DNA from: Streptomyces sp. TLI_053 | GTDB lineage: Bacteria > Actinomycetota > Actinomycetes > Streptomycetales > Streptomycetaceae | NCBI RefSeq assembly: GCF_900105395.1 | Contig: NZ_LT629775.1 | Location: 8,521,501 to 8,585,500 of the forward strand | Reading direction: 5' to 3' | Length of the DNA stretch: 64,000 nucleotides | Shown: piece after piece, positions 16,438 through 25,281 of the stretch | How positions within the stretch are numbered: the first letter of the stretch is position 1 | Layout: every line of letters begins with the position of its first letter | Translations under genes and position numbers: made by a program | Notes under the pieces: generated by a model | The model's input: only the letters and a program-made list of their open reading frames with translations | Told to the model about the DNA's origin: nothing | Databases searched by the model: none

Positions 16438-16458
16438 GGGAGCGGCGCCCCGCGGCCG

Positions 16459-17241
16459 TCAGCGGAAGACGGCGATCGCATGCACCTCCAGCGTCGCCTC
16501 CGCCGGGTCCCAGCCGTGGACGGTGCCGAGGCAGTACCCGGCGCGGGTCTGCGCGCCGGCCGCGGAGTCGCTCAGCCCCGGGCGGGTGCAGGTGACCCGT
16601 ACCCGCCCGCTGCGGGAGAGATCGCCGGGACGGCCGTAGCGGGCCAGGAAGACCGTGCTGCCCTCGGCGGTGTCCGGCCCCGGAGCGACGGCCTGGAACT
16701 TCCCCCGGAGCAGCACGTACGCCTCCGCCCGGGAGAGCCGGACCCCGGGCGGACGCGGACCGGAGTCCTCGACCACGTCCAGCGACCGGGCCAGGGCCCG
16801 GTTCTTCCGGACGGTGCCGGACAGCAGGTCGGCGTGGATGATGCCGTCCCGGTCGTCGAGCGCCTTGATGATCACGCCGATCACGTCGATCGGCGCGTCG
16901 CTCCGCACGTACCGGCTGATCCGTTCCTCCGCGGCCTCCGTGCCGATGCCGACCGTCGTGCCCGGCAGCTCGCCGCCGAAGTGCAGGTTGCGGGTGATCC
17001 GTTGCTCGACCTCCTGGGTCAGGGCGGCGGTGTAGCGGCCCATCCGGTAGATGTCCATGACGGCCTTGTCGTCCAGGTGGACGCAGGCCTTGGTGGTGAC
17101 GTCCACGCCGGCCGGCGGCCGCTTGCGGCGCAGCTCCAGGCCGCCGACGGCCAGCAGCGCGACCAGGCTGCCGAACGCCACCAGCCAGGTGGCGAGTTCG
17201 AGCCCGAGCACGCCCCACGAGGACTCGTCGAGAATGGTCAC
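16459..17241 (-). CDS. Membrane-anchored protein of unknown function, third gene of a binding-protein operon
   Basis: A 260-residue protein with one transmembrane helix near the N-terminus (LELATWLVAFGSLVALLAVGGLEL) and a cytoplasmic or extracytoplasmic domain rich in Arg and acidic residues (DVTTKACVHLDDKAVMDIYRMGRYT, DVIGVIIKALDDRDGIIHADLLSG). No family recognised. The GTG start at 17241 has a GGAG box; the open frame extends further upstream into a repeat-like region. It is the last gene of a minus-strand group led by two extracytoplasmic proteins and probably works with them. Confidence 0.6.
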   Translation of the reverse strand: MTILDESSWGVLGLELATWLVAFGSLVALLAVGGLELRRKRPPAGVDVTTKACVHLDDKAVMDIYRMGRYTAALTQEVEQRITRNLHFGGELPGTTVGIGTEAAEERISRYVRSDAPIDVIGVIIKALDDRDGIIHADLLSGTVRKNRALARSLDVVEDSGPRPPGVRLSRAEAYVLLRGKFQAVAPGPDTAEGSTVFLARYGRPGDLSRSGRVRVTCTRPGLSDSAAGAQTRAGYCLGTVHGWDPAEATLEVHAIAVFR

Positions 17242-17352
17242 CGGTCTCCGATCACGAGGGCTGTGCGGAACACGAGGGCTGTGGGCCACGAGGGCTGTGG
17301 GGCACGCGGGCCGTGGGCCACGAGGGCTGTGCGGTCACGTCGGCCGCCCGGG

Positions 17353-18522
17353 TCACGGGGGCGGTGGGAGTGCCGGCGGCGAGGGTGCCGGGGAGCGGGT
17401 CGGGCCCGGGCCCGTCGCCGGGGTGTCGGCCCGGTACTGGGCCAGGAGGCGCTGGACGACCTCCGGCCGGTCGGGGAAGTAGAGGGCGTTGCCGATCGGG
17501 CGCTCCAGCCGGGGATCCCGGTCGACGGCCGGGTCGATCGGGCGGCGCAGCGTGAGCGTCATGATCTTCTTCTGCGCGGCGGGCGCGAGCAGCCACGCCA
17601 GCACCCGGTCGTAGGCGGCCCGCTTCGTCGGGTCGAGCAGCAGCAGCGGGTAGTCGGACAGCACGATGCCGTCCTGCGGGTAGACCAGCTCCAGCGGTTC
17701 GCGCAGGCGCCCGTCCCCGCCGAGCGCGAGCAGGTCCGACTCGTAGGCGATCACCGCGTCGGCCCGGTCCTGGTGGTCGAGGTAGGCGTCGACCAGGGCG
17801 TGGGTGGACGGCGCGGCGAGGGTCCGGCCGGTCAGGAAACCGCGGACCCGGTCCTGGGCGACGTCCTCCGGGCGGAGGGCCTCGCCGGTCCCGGCGCCGG
17901 CGGTCGCCACGGCGACGAGGGCGGCGAGCCCGCTGTGGGCGACGGTCGGGTCGCTCATCGCGTACCGCAGCTCCCCGTGCTCGGCCGCCGCGGCGATGTC
18001 GGCCCAGGACGGCTGCCGCGCGCCCGCGCCGGGCCACAGGCGGTGCGCGGTGCTCCGCCTCACGCCGAGGACGAGCGGCGACATCATGGTGCGGGTGGAG
18101 AGCGGGGTGCCCGTCCCGCCCGCGGCCTTGACGTTCAGTCGCAGCCAGCGGTCGGAGGAGAGCCAGGCCAGGTGGTGCCGGTCGGGCGTGCCGGAGCCGA
18201 GCAGTTCGCTCGCGCTGACGGTGCCGCCGAAGTCCAGCTCCAGGGCGATCCCGGTGGCGCGGCGCAGGTCGTCCAGGACCGGCCGGAGGTCGGTCAGCTC
18301 CGCGCTGGCCAGGACGGACAGCGTGGTGCCGGTGGGTGCGCCCGGACCGCAGCCGGCCACCGGGGCGGCGGAGCAGACGAGCAGGACCAGGGCGAGGAGC
18401 GCCCGGGCGGGCAGTCGAGCGGCGGTGGTGGTGGTGGTGGAGGCGGCGGAGCGGACGCGGCGGCGGGCACGGTCGGCGCGCCGCCCCCGGGTGCGCCGGT
18501 GCCACCGGTCCGGCGGGTTCAC
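17353..18522 (-). CDS. Lipoprotein with substrate-binding-protein fold
   Basis: A 389-residue exported lipoprotein. After an Arg-rich start come a hydrophobic signal and the lipobox VAGC. The rest has the look of a type 2 periplasmic binding protein: TTLSVLASAELTDLRPVLDD, then SPLVLGVRRSTAHRL, DAVIAYESDLLAL and DYPLLLLDPTKRAAYDRVLAWL. It may bind a ligand outside the cell. There is no ABC permease nearby, so a sensory role is possible. The GTG start overlaps the upstream stop (GTGA). A His-coding-like run of ACC triplets near the N-terminus encodes TTTTT. Confidence 0.72.
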   Translation of the reverse strand: MNPPDRWHRRTRGRRADRARRRVRSAASTTTTTAARLPARALLALVLLVCSAAPVAGCGPGAPTGTTLSVLASAELTDLRPVLDDLRRATGIALELDFGGTVSASELLGSGTPDRHHLAWLSSDRWLRLNVKAAGGTGTPLSTRTMMSPLVLGVRRSTAHRLWPGAGARQPSWADIAAAAEHGELRYAMSDPTVAHSGLAALVAVATAGAGTGEALRPEDVAQDRVRGFLTGRTLAAPSTHALVDAYLDHQDRADAVIAYESDLLALGGDGRLREPLELVYPQDGIVLSDYPLLLLDPTKRAAYDRVLAWLLAPAAQKKIMTLTLRRPIDPAVDRDPRLERPIGNALYFPDRPEVVQRLLAQYRADTPATGPGPTRSPAPSPPALPPPP

Positions 18523-19757
18523 GGGGTCGCTCCCGGAGCCGGGGTGCCGGGGTCGGCCGGACAGTCGCCGACCCTGCGGACCATCCGGTTCAGGATCTCC
18601 TGGGTCGGCATGACGGTCCTGGTGTCGTCGGTGCGGGTGTCCGGGGCCGGGATGCCGCGCGCGCCGAGGTACGTCCGGAGCTCGCCGGAGTCGGTGTCGT
18701 CGCCGATGGTGCGGAAGCCCAGGGCCACGGCGCGCTCGCGCAGCCGGCGGTCGTGGGTGAGCAGTTCGCCGAGCCGGTCGGCCTCCGGCCGGAGCGAGAT
18801 GTACTGCGGCTGGGTGATGAACCGGGAGGTCGGGTACAGCAGGACGCGCTCGGTGTCGAGCCGGTGCCGGGTGTCCTGGAAACGCGTCTGGTAGGCGAGG
18901 TACTGGTGCTCGTAGACCACCACCACGGGGGCGATGCCGCGGCCCTCGGGGCTGGCGTACGGCTCGAAGACGTCCACCCCGGGCATGCCCTGCGCCGAGA
19001 GCAGCGGTTTGATCCGGTCGGCGAGTTCGTCGGCGCCCGGGCCCTCGGGGACGCGGCCCCCGTTCTCGGTGAACGCGACCTGGGCCAGGAAGGTCTCGGC
19101 CGAGTTCGACTGGCAGATGTGGGAGGTCTGGGCGACCACGACGTTGCCGTTGGTGGTGCCGTGGCGGTCGATCCGGAGGTCGTTCCAGGACCGGTGGGTG
19201 GCCCCCTGCTGCAGGAACGCGGCCAGGTCGAGGCTGTAGTAGAGAGGCTCCTCGCCGCGCCCGGTCGGGTACTGCGGGGTGGCGATCCCGTTGTCCTCCA
19301 GGGTCCGGGCGTAGTCCCGGTAGGTGGCGAGCACCAGTGGGCTGACGAACGGGTTGTACGCCTTGGAGTATCCGTTCTCCCGTTTCAGCCGGGCCAGGAT
19401 GTCGTTGGCCGGCGGCCGGCCGGAGGGGAGGAGGAAGGCCAGCCGGGAGTAGTCGCCGTTGACCAGCTCCTGCGAACCGGAGGCGGTGACGTGGACCCGG
19501 ATGCCGTGGCGCAGCAGCAGCCGTTGGACCTCGGGGTCCTCGAAGAACGCCGCTTTGGAGCCGGTGCGGCCCTCCAGGAGGAGGACCTTGTCGAACGGGA
19601 GCAGCAGGTGGCCGGAGAGTGCCAGCGAGGTGGTGCCGGCGAGGAACAGCGCCAGCAGCCCGGCCACGGCGGCGGTGAACCGGGGGCGCCTGCGGACGAT
19701 CGAGCGCTGGCGTTTGACGGTGAGTCTCGGCTCTTCAACAGCCGTTCCCTCATGCAT
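18519..19757 (-). CDS. Membrane-anchored extracytoplasmic protein with binding-protein-like segment
   Basis: A 412-residue protein with a short cytoplasmic tail, one transmembrane helix (FTAAVAGLLALFLAGTTSLALSG, about 27-49) and a large extracytoplasmic domain. The segment NPFVSPLVLATYRDYARTL parallels the SPLVLG segment of the next gene, so the two may share the type 2 binding-protein fold. VVVAQTSHICQSNSAETFLAQ and VVVVYEHQYLAYQTRF are also reminiscent of that fold. The first gene of the operon; ATG at 19757, with an alternative GTG nine bases upstream. A perfect 15-bp palindrome overlaps the alternative start. Confidence 0.65.
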   Translation of the reverse strand: MHEGTAVEEPRLTVKRQRSIVRRRPRFTAAVAGLLALFLAGTTSLALSGHLLLPFDKVLLLEGRTGSKAAFFEDPEVQRLLLRHGIRVHVTASGSQELVNGDYSRLAFLLPSGRPPANDILARLKRENGYSKAYNPFVSPLVLATYRDYARTLEDNGIATPQYPTGRGEEPLYYSLDLAAFLQQGATHRSWNDLRIDRHGTTNGNVVVAQTSHICQSNSAETFLAQVAFTENGGRVPEGPGADELADRIKPLLSAQGMPGVDVFEPYASPEGRGIAPVVVVYEHQYLAYQTRFQDTRHRLDTERVLLYPTSRFITQPQYISLRPEADRLGELLTHDRRLRERAVALGFRTIGDDTDSGELRTYLGARGIPAPDTRTDDTRTVMPTQEILNRMVRRVGDCPADPGTPAPGATP

Positions 19758-19759
19758 GA

Positions 19760-19774
19760 CTGACACTGTGTCAG
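19760..19774. promoter_or_regulatory. Palindrome CTGACAC-T-GTGTCAG at the operon start
   Basis: A perfect 7-1-7 inverted repeat directly before the ATG of the binding-protein operon. The position, overlapping the translation start region, suits an operator or an autoregulatory RNA structure. No regulator gene is adjacent. Confidence 0.5.
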
Positions 19775-19855
19775 GGCAGGGGTCGGGCGGGCGGCCGAAG
19801 AACGGAGTTCACCGGATGGTTGTCCCGTGGTTCTGTCGGCCGCCGGCGACGGTGC

Positions 19856-20674
19856 TCAGCGGATGCCCTCCACCGAGGTCTGGGCGGCGTGGGCGAGTTC
19901 CTTCCGCGCCGCCCAGCGGCGGGCCGGGTCGGCCGCCGGAGCGGGGACGGTCGGGCGGAAGGTGAGTTCGGCCACCAGGCCGCGGACGGCGACCACCCGG
20001 GCCAGCGAGGTGGCCAGGTCGTCCTCGCCGACGAAGGCGGGGGCGCTGGTGGCGCGCCCGTCGGCGAGCCGGTAGCGGATCGAGACGGGCTGGACGGCGG
20101 CGCCGGACCGGACGGCGGCCTCGAAGAACGCCGGCCGGAACCGTCCGCTCTCCCGTCCGCACCAGGTGGACCCCTCCGGGAACACGATCACCGGGTGACC
20201 GGCCCGCAGCCGGTCGGTCACCTCGGCGACGGTCGCCGGAAGGGCGCGCAGTCGGTCGCGGTCCAGGAACACGGTGCCGCCCCAGGCGACGAGCCGCCCC
20301 AGCACCGGCCAGTCCCGCACCTCGGTCTTGGCGACCGACCGGCCCGGCCGGGCGGCGGCGATCAGCGGGATGTCCAGCCAGGAGACGTGGTTGGCCACCA
20401 GCAGCACCCCGCCCGGGCCGGCCGGGGCCGGGCCGGGCACGATCCGGACCGCGACGCCCAGCGCGCCGAGCAGCCCGCGCGCCCAGAACCGGGCCAGCGC
20501 GCCGCGCGGGCCCGGCGGCAGCAGCCGCACCGGCGGGATCAGCGCCAGCCCCGCCACGAGCAGCACCAGGAAGCCCGTCAGCCGCAGCACCCGGCGGGGG
20601 AGGGCGACGGTCGGTGCCGGATCGGTCAGACAGGCCTCCGGGGTGCAGGAGGCCGTCGGCAGCCAGACGCTCAT
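19856..20674 (-). CDS. olsA: 1-acyl-glycerol-3-phosphate/lyso-ornithine-lipid acyltransferase (PlsC/OlsA-like)
   Basis: A 272-residue membrane-associated acyltransferase. The PlsC signature is complete: NHVSWLDI (HX4D), then VFLDRDRL, and VIVFPEGSTW for the glycerol-phosphate site. One or two hydrophobic helices precede it. The ATG at 20674 overlaps the stop of the upstream GNAT-fold gene (ATGA). That neighbour is OlsB-like, so this protein probably adds the second acyl chain to lyso-ornithine lipid. A general phospholipid role cannot be excluded from sequence alone. Confidence 0.82.
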   Translation of the reverse strand: MSVWLPTASCTPEACLTDPAPTVALPRRVLRLTGFLVLLVAGLALIPPVRLLPPGPRGALARFWARGLLGALGVAVRIVPGPAPAGPGGVLLVANHVSWLDIPLIAAARPGRSVAKTEVRDWPVLGRLVAWGGTVFLDRDRLRALPATVAEVTDRLRAGHPVIVFPEGSTWCGRESGRFRPAFFEAAVRSGAAVQPVSIRYRLADGRATSAPAFVGEDDLATSLARVVAVRGLVAELTFRPTVPAPAADPARRWAARKELAHAAQTSVEGIR

Positions 20675-21573
20675 GAGGCCGGTCCCGCCTCCACCGCGTC
20701 CGTACCGGCGTCCGTCCGCGTGCCCGGGGCCGGCGCGGCCGCCGCGCCCACGCCGCCGACGCCGGACAGGAAGTGCCGCAGGTAGCGCGGGTCGGTGCGC
20801 TCCAGCGACAGCAGGACGTACAGGTCGGCGCAGTCGAAGTCCGGGTCGTGCGCGGGCGCGCCGCAGACCCAGGCGCCCAGCCGGAGGTAGCCGCGGAGCA
20901 GGGGCGGCAGCGGTGCCCGGTCGGCCCGCGCGACGCCGGTGGCGTCCCAGGGGCGGTGCGGGGCGACCCGGTACTGCTCGGGGGCGAGGTGCTTGGCGGA
21001 GACGGTGTCCCAGACCCGGGCGGCGGTGGCGCCGCCGTCCTCCAGCGGGATCGAGCAGCAGCCGCCGACCCAGGTGTTGCCGGTGTCGGCGAGGTAGCGG
21101 GCGATGCCGCCCCACATGAGGTTGATGACGGCGCCGTTGCCCCGGTGCTCGGCGGCGATGCAGGAGCGGCCGAGCTCGACCAGCCCGTCGCGCAGCGGGG
21201 CGAGGTTGCCGAGGTCGAACTCGCCGTCCGAGTAGAGCCGGCCGGCCCGGCGGGCGGCCTCGGGGCGCAGCAGCCGGTAGGTGCCGACGACGGCGCCGTC
21301 CTCGCCCTCGCGGACGAGCAGGTGGTCGCAGAAGTCGTCGAACGGGTCGACGTCCAGCCCCGGGACGGTGCTGTGCAGGCTGGCGCCGAGCTCGTCGGCG
21401 AAGACCTGGTGCCGCAGCCGCTGGGCGGCGCGGACGTCGGCCTCGTCGCGGGCCAGCGAGACGGTGTAGACGGCGGAGGCGGAGCCGGACGCGGCGGACG
21501 GGCGCGCGGCGGGCACCGGGGTGGCCCGGGTGGGGGTGACTGCGGTCGGAGTGTACGTGGGGACGGTGGTCAT
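20671..21573 (-). CDS. olsB: OlsB-like ornithine N-acyltransferase (GNAT fold)
   Basis: A 300-residue protein of the hemolysin/OlsB acyltransferase family. YTVSLARDEADVRAAQRLRHQVFADEL opens the domain (segments under the usual GNAT fold), followed by FDDFCDHLLVRE, GTYRLLRPEAA, LYSDGEFDL, ELGRSCIAAEHRGNGAV and GCCSIPLEDGG, all typical of OlsB-type 3-hydroxyacyl transferases. It would acylate ornithine from acyl-ACP. A Thr/Pro-rich start of about 35 residues is extra. It is the first gene of a two-gene unit with the PlsC-like gene. Ornithine lipids replace phospholipids under phosphate limitation in related organisms. Confidence 0.82.
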   Translation of the reverse strand: MTTVPTYTPTAVTPTRATPVPAARPSAASGSASAVYTVSLARDEADVRAAQRLRHQVFADELGASLHSTVPGLDVDPFDDFCDHLLVREGEDGAVVGTYRLLRPEAARRAGRLYSDGEFDLGNLAPLRDGLVELGRSCIAAEHRGNGAVINLMWGGIARYLADTGNTWVGGCCSIPLEDGGATAARVWDTVSAKHLAPEQYRVAPHRPWDATGVARADRAPLPPLLRGYLRLGAWVCGAPAHDPDFDCADLYVLLSLERTDPRYLRHFLSGVGGVGAAAAPAPGTRTDAGTDAVEAGPAS

Positions 21574-21768
21574 GGCAGACCCTCCAGGGCAGCACGGACG
21601 ACGGCCGCCACGGCGTTCCGTGGCAGCGGCCCGGGTCGGACCCGTACAGTCGGGTCCGCGAACCGGCACCCGTATGTCTCTCCAAGTCCGCTGGCATCCA
21701 CGTTGCCGTTCGGCGGAGCGCAGATGTGCACCTGCTGAATGCGACCACCCGACGTGTGCGGGACACCT

Positions 21769-21796
21769 GTTGGGCACCGCGGCGCCGCCCTATCCT
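21769..21796 (+). promoter_or_regulatory. Candidate promoter of a leaderless gene
   Basis: TTGGGC (21769-21774), a 16-base spacer and TATCCT (21791-21796) lie such that transcription would begin at or near the ATG at 21804. No ribosome binding site precedes that ATG, which fits a leaderless message, common in actinomycetes. Confidence 0.45.
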
Positions 21797-21803
21797 CCGC
21801 TGC

Positions 21804-22262
21804 ATGGGGTGGAATCCGGGGGCGGGACTCTGGCGGACCTTTGCCAGCGACATGACAGACGTATTGGTGTGCCAGACGGCGGCGACCGGCGGACTCGCCG
21901 TCGTGTACGCACTGGCGCGGGCGGTGGGGCTGGCGCCCTCGCCGTGGTGGTGCCTGGTGGTGGCGATGGCCGTCGCCCTGCACCTGGTCGGCGAGCGCTG
22001 CTGGGAGGACGACCGGCGGCCCCGGGCGGCGCTGGTGGCGCTGGCCGTGGCACTGGCGGTCGCGGTGGCGCCGTACCTGGTGCTGGGCGCGACCTCGGGG
22101 TGGGCCGAGGCGCAGGCGGCGGACACCTACGCCTCGGGCGCGATGGCGGGCGGGCTGCTGCTCGCCGGGTACGTGGCGCGCGCCGTGCACGCGCTGCGCA
22201 GCGGCGCGTACCCGCCGCGCCCCGCCGCCGCCCCCGCGCCGGGCCCGGGCGGGGGTGGTTAG
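21804..22262 (+). CDS. Small membrane protein (152 aa), unknown function
   Basis: A 152-residue protein with three or four hydrophobic segments (TAATGGLAVVYALARAVGLA, WWCLVVAMAVALHLVGERCW, AALVALAVALAVAVAPYLVLGA, AGGLLLAGYVARAVHAL) and a Pro/Ala-rich tail. No family recognised. The ATG at 21804 fits a leaderless transcript; the ATG at 21852 (MTDVLVC) is the alternative. It is divergent from olsB with about 230 bases between starts. Confidence 0.6.
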   Translation: MGWNPGAGLWRTFASDMTDVLVCQTAATGGLAVVYALARAVGLAPSPWWCLVVAMAVALHLVGERCWEDDRRPRAALVALAVALAVAVAPYLVLGATSGWAEAQAADTYASGAMAGGLLLAGYVARAVHALRSGAYPPRPAAAPAPGPGGGG

Positions 22263-22339
22263 GGCGGCGGAGCCGGAACGGCGCGCGCGGACCCGGGACG
22301 GAGGGCGCGGCGGGGAGGGGCTGCCGGGGGCGGCGGGGC

Positions 22340-23722
22340 TCAGTACACCCGCCACCCCTGCGGGTCGACGCCGCCCGGGACCGCGTCGGCCGGTCCGTAC
22401 GGCTCGCGGGTGAACACGAAGGAGCCGATGTCCAGGTGGCTCACCGAGCCGTCGGCGGCCCGTACCACCCGCAGGGTCTCGCCCGCGTAGTAGTCGTTCA
22501 GGCCGGTCCAGGTGCCGTCCGCCTCGGCCCGGAAGCGGCCGGCCCGGCCGGCGCGGCCGAGCACCGACAGCTCCAGCCCGCGGTCCGCCGTGAGCCGCAG
22601 ACCGTGCGGCGCGGCGCCCCAGTACCAGGGACCGGTCAGGGCCAGCAGCTGCTCGTCGAACTCGGCCAGCGGGCGCCAGGGCTCGGGGATCCGCGGCTCG
22701 TGCTGCGCGGTGAGCGCCAGCAGCTCGGCGGCGACCGCCGCGGTGCGCGGGCCGCTGGTGGCGTTGGAGAAGGCGACCGCGGCCAGGCCGTCCGCCTCGC
22801 TCACCCACAGCCCGGCGGTGAAGCCCGGCATCGAGCCGGAGTGCCCGTGCAGGATCCGGCCGTCGTGCTGGACCAGCTGGAGGCCGAGGCCGTACGTCTC
22901 GCTCCAGTCGTCGGGCTCGGTGCCGACGGCGGGGCGGCGCATCTCGGCCACGGTCCCGGCGGACAGGACCTTCTCGTGGCCGGAGGTCAGGAAGGCGGCC
23001 CACTTGGCGAGATCGGCGACGGTGGACCAGAGCTGGCCGGCCGGGGCCATCCGGCCGGTGTCCGTGAGCGGCTCGGGCAGCAGCACGTCGGCCCACGGGT
23101 GGACGGCGAAGCCGCCCGCGTGCGGGTGCTCGGGGAGCAGCCCGGTGCGGTCCATGCCGAGCGGCTCGAGGACCTCCCGGCGCAGCACCTCGCCCCAGTG
23201 CTCGCCGCCGCGCAGCCGCTCGACCAGGGCGCCGAGCAGCGCGTAGGTGGGGTTTGAGTAGTGGTGGACCCGCCCGGCCGGATGCCGCAGCGGGCGCTCG
23301 GTCTCCAGGACGTCGGCGAGTCCGGGGCGGAGCGCGCCGTCGGTCCGCTCCCACCAGGGCCCCGGGGTCTCGGAGGCGAGGCCGGCCGAGTGCGAGAGCA
23401 ACTGGGCGACGGTGGCACCGTCGGCGGGGGTGCCCGGCAGGTGGCGCCCCAGCGGGTCGGAGAGGTCGAGCAGGCCCTCGTCCCGCAGCCGCAGCACGAG
23501 CACGGCGACGAAGGTCTTGGTGATCGAGCCGATCCGGTACTGGACGTCGGTGGTCGGCGCGTGACCGTCGACCATGCTGCGGGCGCCGCTCCAGACGAGC
23601 CGCCCGTCCCGGAGCACGCCGGCGACCATCGAGGGGGTGCGGCCCTCCGCCTGGGCGACGGCCAGGCGGTGCAGCAGCGCGCGGCGGGTGGTGGGGAGCA
23701 GTTCGTCGGACAGGTCGGTCAT
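22340..23722 (-). CDS. Serine hydrolase, beta-lactamase/class C family
   Basis: A 460-residue beta-lactamase-fold hydrolase with SITK (SxxK, about residue 66), the YSN motif in RVHHYSNPTYALLG, and HGHSGSMPG as the third box. It has no signal peptide, so it likely acts in the cytoplasm as an esterase or D-aminopeptidase-like enzyme rather than on cell-wall peptides. The C-terminal 100 residues form an extra beta domain (WYWGAAPHGLRL, YYAGETLRVV) found in many Streptomyces relatives. The ATG at 23722 was chosen; coding-like sequence does not extend above it. Substrate unknown. Confidence 0.85.
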   Translation of the reverse strand: MTDLSDELLPTTRRALLHRLAVAQAEGRTPSMVAGVLRDGRLVWSGARSMVDGHAPTTDVQYRIGSITKTFVAVLVLRLRDEGLLDLSDPLGRHLPGTPADGATVAQLLSHSAGLASETPGPWWERTDGALRPGLADVLETERPLRHPAGRVHHYSNPTYALLGALVERLRGGEHWGEVLRREVLEPLGMDRTGLLPEHPHAGGFAVHPWADVLLPEPLTDTGRMAPAGQLWSTVADLAKWAAFLTSGHEKVLSAGTVAEMRRPAVGTEPDDWSETYGLGLQLVQHDGRILHGHSGSMPGFTAGLWVSEADGLAAVAFSNATSGPRTAAVAAELLALTAQHEPRIPEPWRPLAEFDEQLLALTGPWYWGAAPHGLRLTADRGLELSVLGRAGRAGRFRAEADGTWTGLNDYYAGETLRVVRAADGSVSHLDIGSFVFTREPYGPADAVPGGVDPQGWRVY

Positions 23723-23924
23723 GTGGTCCTCTGCGACGCTTCGGGGGATTCGGCCCGCGGTGCCATGGCACTGCGGCTCCAACCTAGTTCGATCACGTGC
23801 GGTCCTCCACCCATTTTCGCGCGGACCGTACGGGCGCCCGGGTGACCCCGGCGGCGTGGCACCACGGCCCGTCGGTGACCGGCTCCTAGGGTCCGTCTGA
23901 CCGCCGACCACCCTACGGAGCGTC

Positions 23925-25238
23925 ATGCCCTCCCAGCCCGAGCCGACCCTGCCCGAGCCGCGCCGGCCCGAACTGCCCACCGGCGTCAAGGCGCGCCGGG
24001 TACTGCGCAACCCCCGGATCTGGGTGGTCCCCGGTGTCCTGGTCGGGCTGCTCAGTCTGCTGATGTCGCTGCTCTACCTCGGCGGCATCCTCGACCCCCG
24101 CGGCGATCTGCACGACCTGCCGATCGCGCTGGTGAACACCGACCGCGGCGCCGCCGTCGCCGGACAGCAGCAGAACCTCGGCGAACAGGTCGTCACCGGC
24201 ATCGCCACCGCCCCCGGCCAGGGCGACGCGGTGTCCTGGCGGCAGCTCGACGAGGCGACGGCCGAGGAGCAGCTGGCCTCCGGCAAGATCTACGGGGCGC
24301 TCCGGGTGCCGCCCGATTTCACCGCCACCGTCGCCGCCCTCGGGGGCACGAGCGACAAGCCGGTACGCCCCACCGTGCTCCAGTACACCAACCCGGGCGT
24401 CGGCAGTCTGGGCTCCTCGCTGGCCGCCCAGATCGGCCAGCAGGCCGTCCACCAGGCCTCGCTGGCCCTCGGCGGCAAGCTCGCCGCGCTGCCGCAGGCC
24501 CGGGGCGCGGGCGACGCGGCCCGGCTGCTGATCGCCGACCCGATCGCCCTCACCACCACGGTCGGCCACCCGATCGGCAACCGCAGCGGACTCGGGCTGT
24601 CGGCCTTCTACTACACCCTGCTGCTCGTGCTGGCGGGCTTCTTCGGCGCCAACATCATCGGCAACGGCGTCGACGTCGCGCTCGGCTACGCGGACAACGA
24701 GGTCGGTCCCTGGCGTGCCCGGCACCCGGTGGTGCCGATCAGCCGCACCAGCACCCTCGCCGTCAAGTGCGCGATGTCGGTGGGCCTGTCGCTGCTGACG
24801 TCCTCGCTGATCATGCTGTCGGCGGCGGTGATCCTCGACATGGACGCCGACCACCTGCCGCTGCTGTGGATCTTCTCGGTCTGCGCCAGCAGCGCGGTCG
24901 GCCTCGGGGTCCAGGCGATCAACGCGGCCTTCGGCGGGCTCGGCCTGCTGATCAGCATGTTCGTCTTCATCGTGCTGGGACTGCCGTCCTCCGGAGCGAC
25001 GATCCCGCTGGACGCCCTGCCGTCGTTCTACCGCTTCCTCTCGCTCTTCGAGCCGATGCGCCAGCTCACCGACGGCGTGCGGGCGATCCTGTTCTTCGAC
25101 GCCCGGGCGGACGCGGGCCTGACCCGGGCCTGGGTCTGGATCGCCATCGGCACCGTCGCGGCGCTGCTCTTCGGCTTCGCGATGACCCGCTACTACGACC
25201 GCAAGGGCCTGCACCGCACCGTCCCCGAGCTGGCCTGA
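23925..25238 (+). CDS. YhgE/Pip-like (DUF3533) membrane protein
   Basis: A 437-residue protein with one N-terminal helix (WVVPGVLVGLLSLLMSLLYLGG), a 170-residue extracytoplasmic domain (LPIALVNTDRGAAVAGQQQNLG is characteristic), and five further helices at the C-terminus. This is the layout of YhgE/Pip and DUF3533 proteins, relatives of ABC-2 type permeases. No ATPase gene is adjacent. The ATG at 23925 follows CTACGGAGCG, a fair ribosome binding site, and a TAGGGT -10-like box lies upstream. Role in export or envelope stress is inferred only from the family. Confidence 0.8.
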   Translation: MPSQPEPTLPEPRRPELPTGVKARRVLRNPRIWVVPGVLVGLLSLLMSLLYLGGILDPRGDLHDLPIALVNTDRGAAVAGQQQNLGEQVVTGIATAPGQGDAVSWRQLDEATAEEQLASGKIYGALRVPPDFTATVAALGGTSDKPVRPTVLQYTNPGVGSLGSSLAAQIGQQAVHQASLALGGKLAALPQARGAGDAARLLIADPIALTTTVGHPIGNRSGLGLSAFYYTLLLVLAGFFGANIIGNGVDVALGYADNEVGPWRARHPVVPISRTSTLAVKCAMSVGLSLLTSSLIMLSAAVILDMDADHLPLLWIFSVCASSAVGLGVQAINAAFGGLGLLISMFVFIVLGLPSSGATIPLDALPSFYRFLSLFEPMRQLTDGVRAILFFDARADAGLTRAWVWIAIGTVAALLFGFAMTRYYDRKGLHRTVPELA

Positions 25239-25281
25239 GCCCGGCCCGGGGACGGGAGAGCGGCGAGCGACCGCGTCGGCC

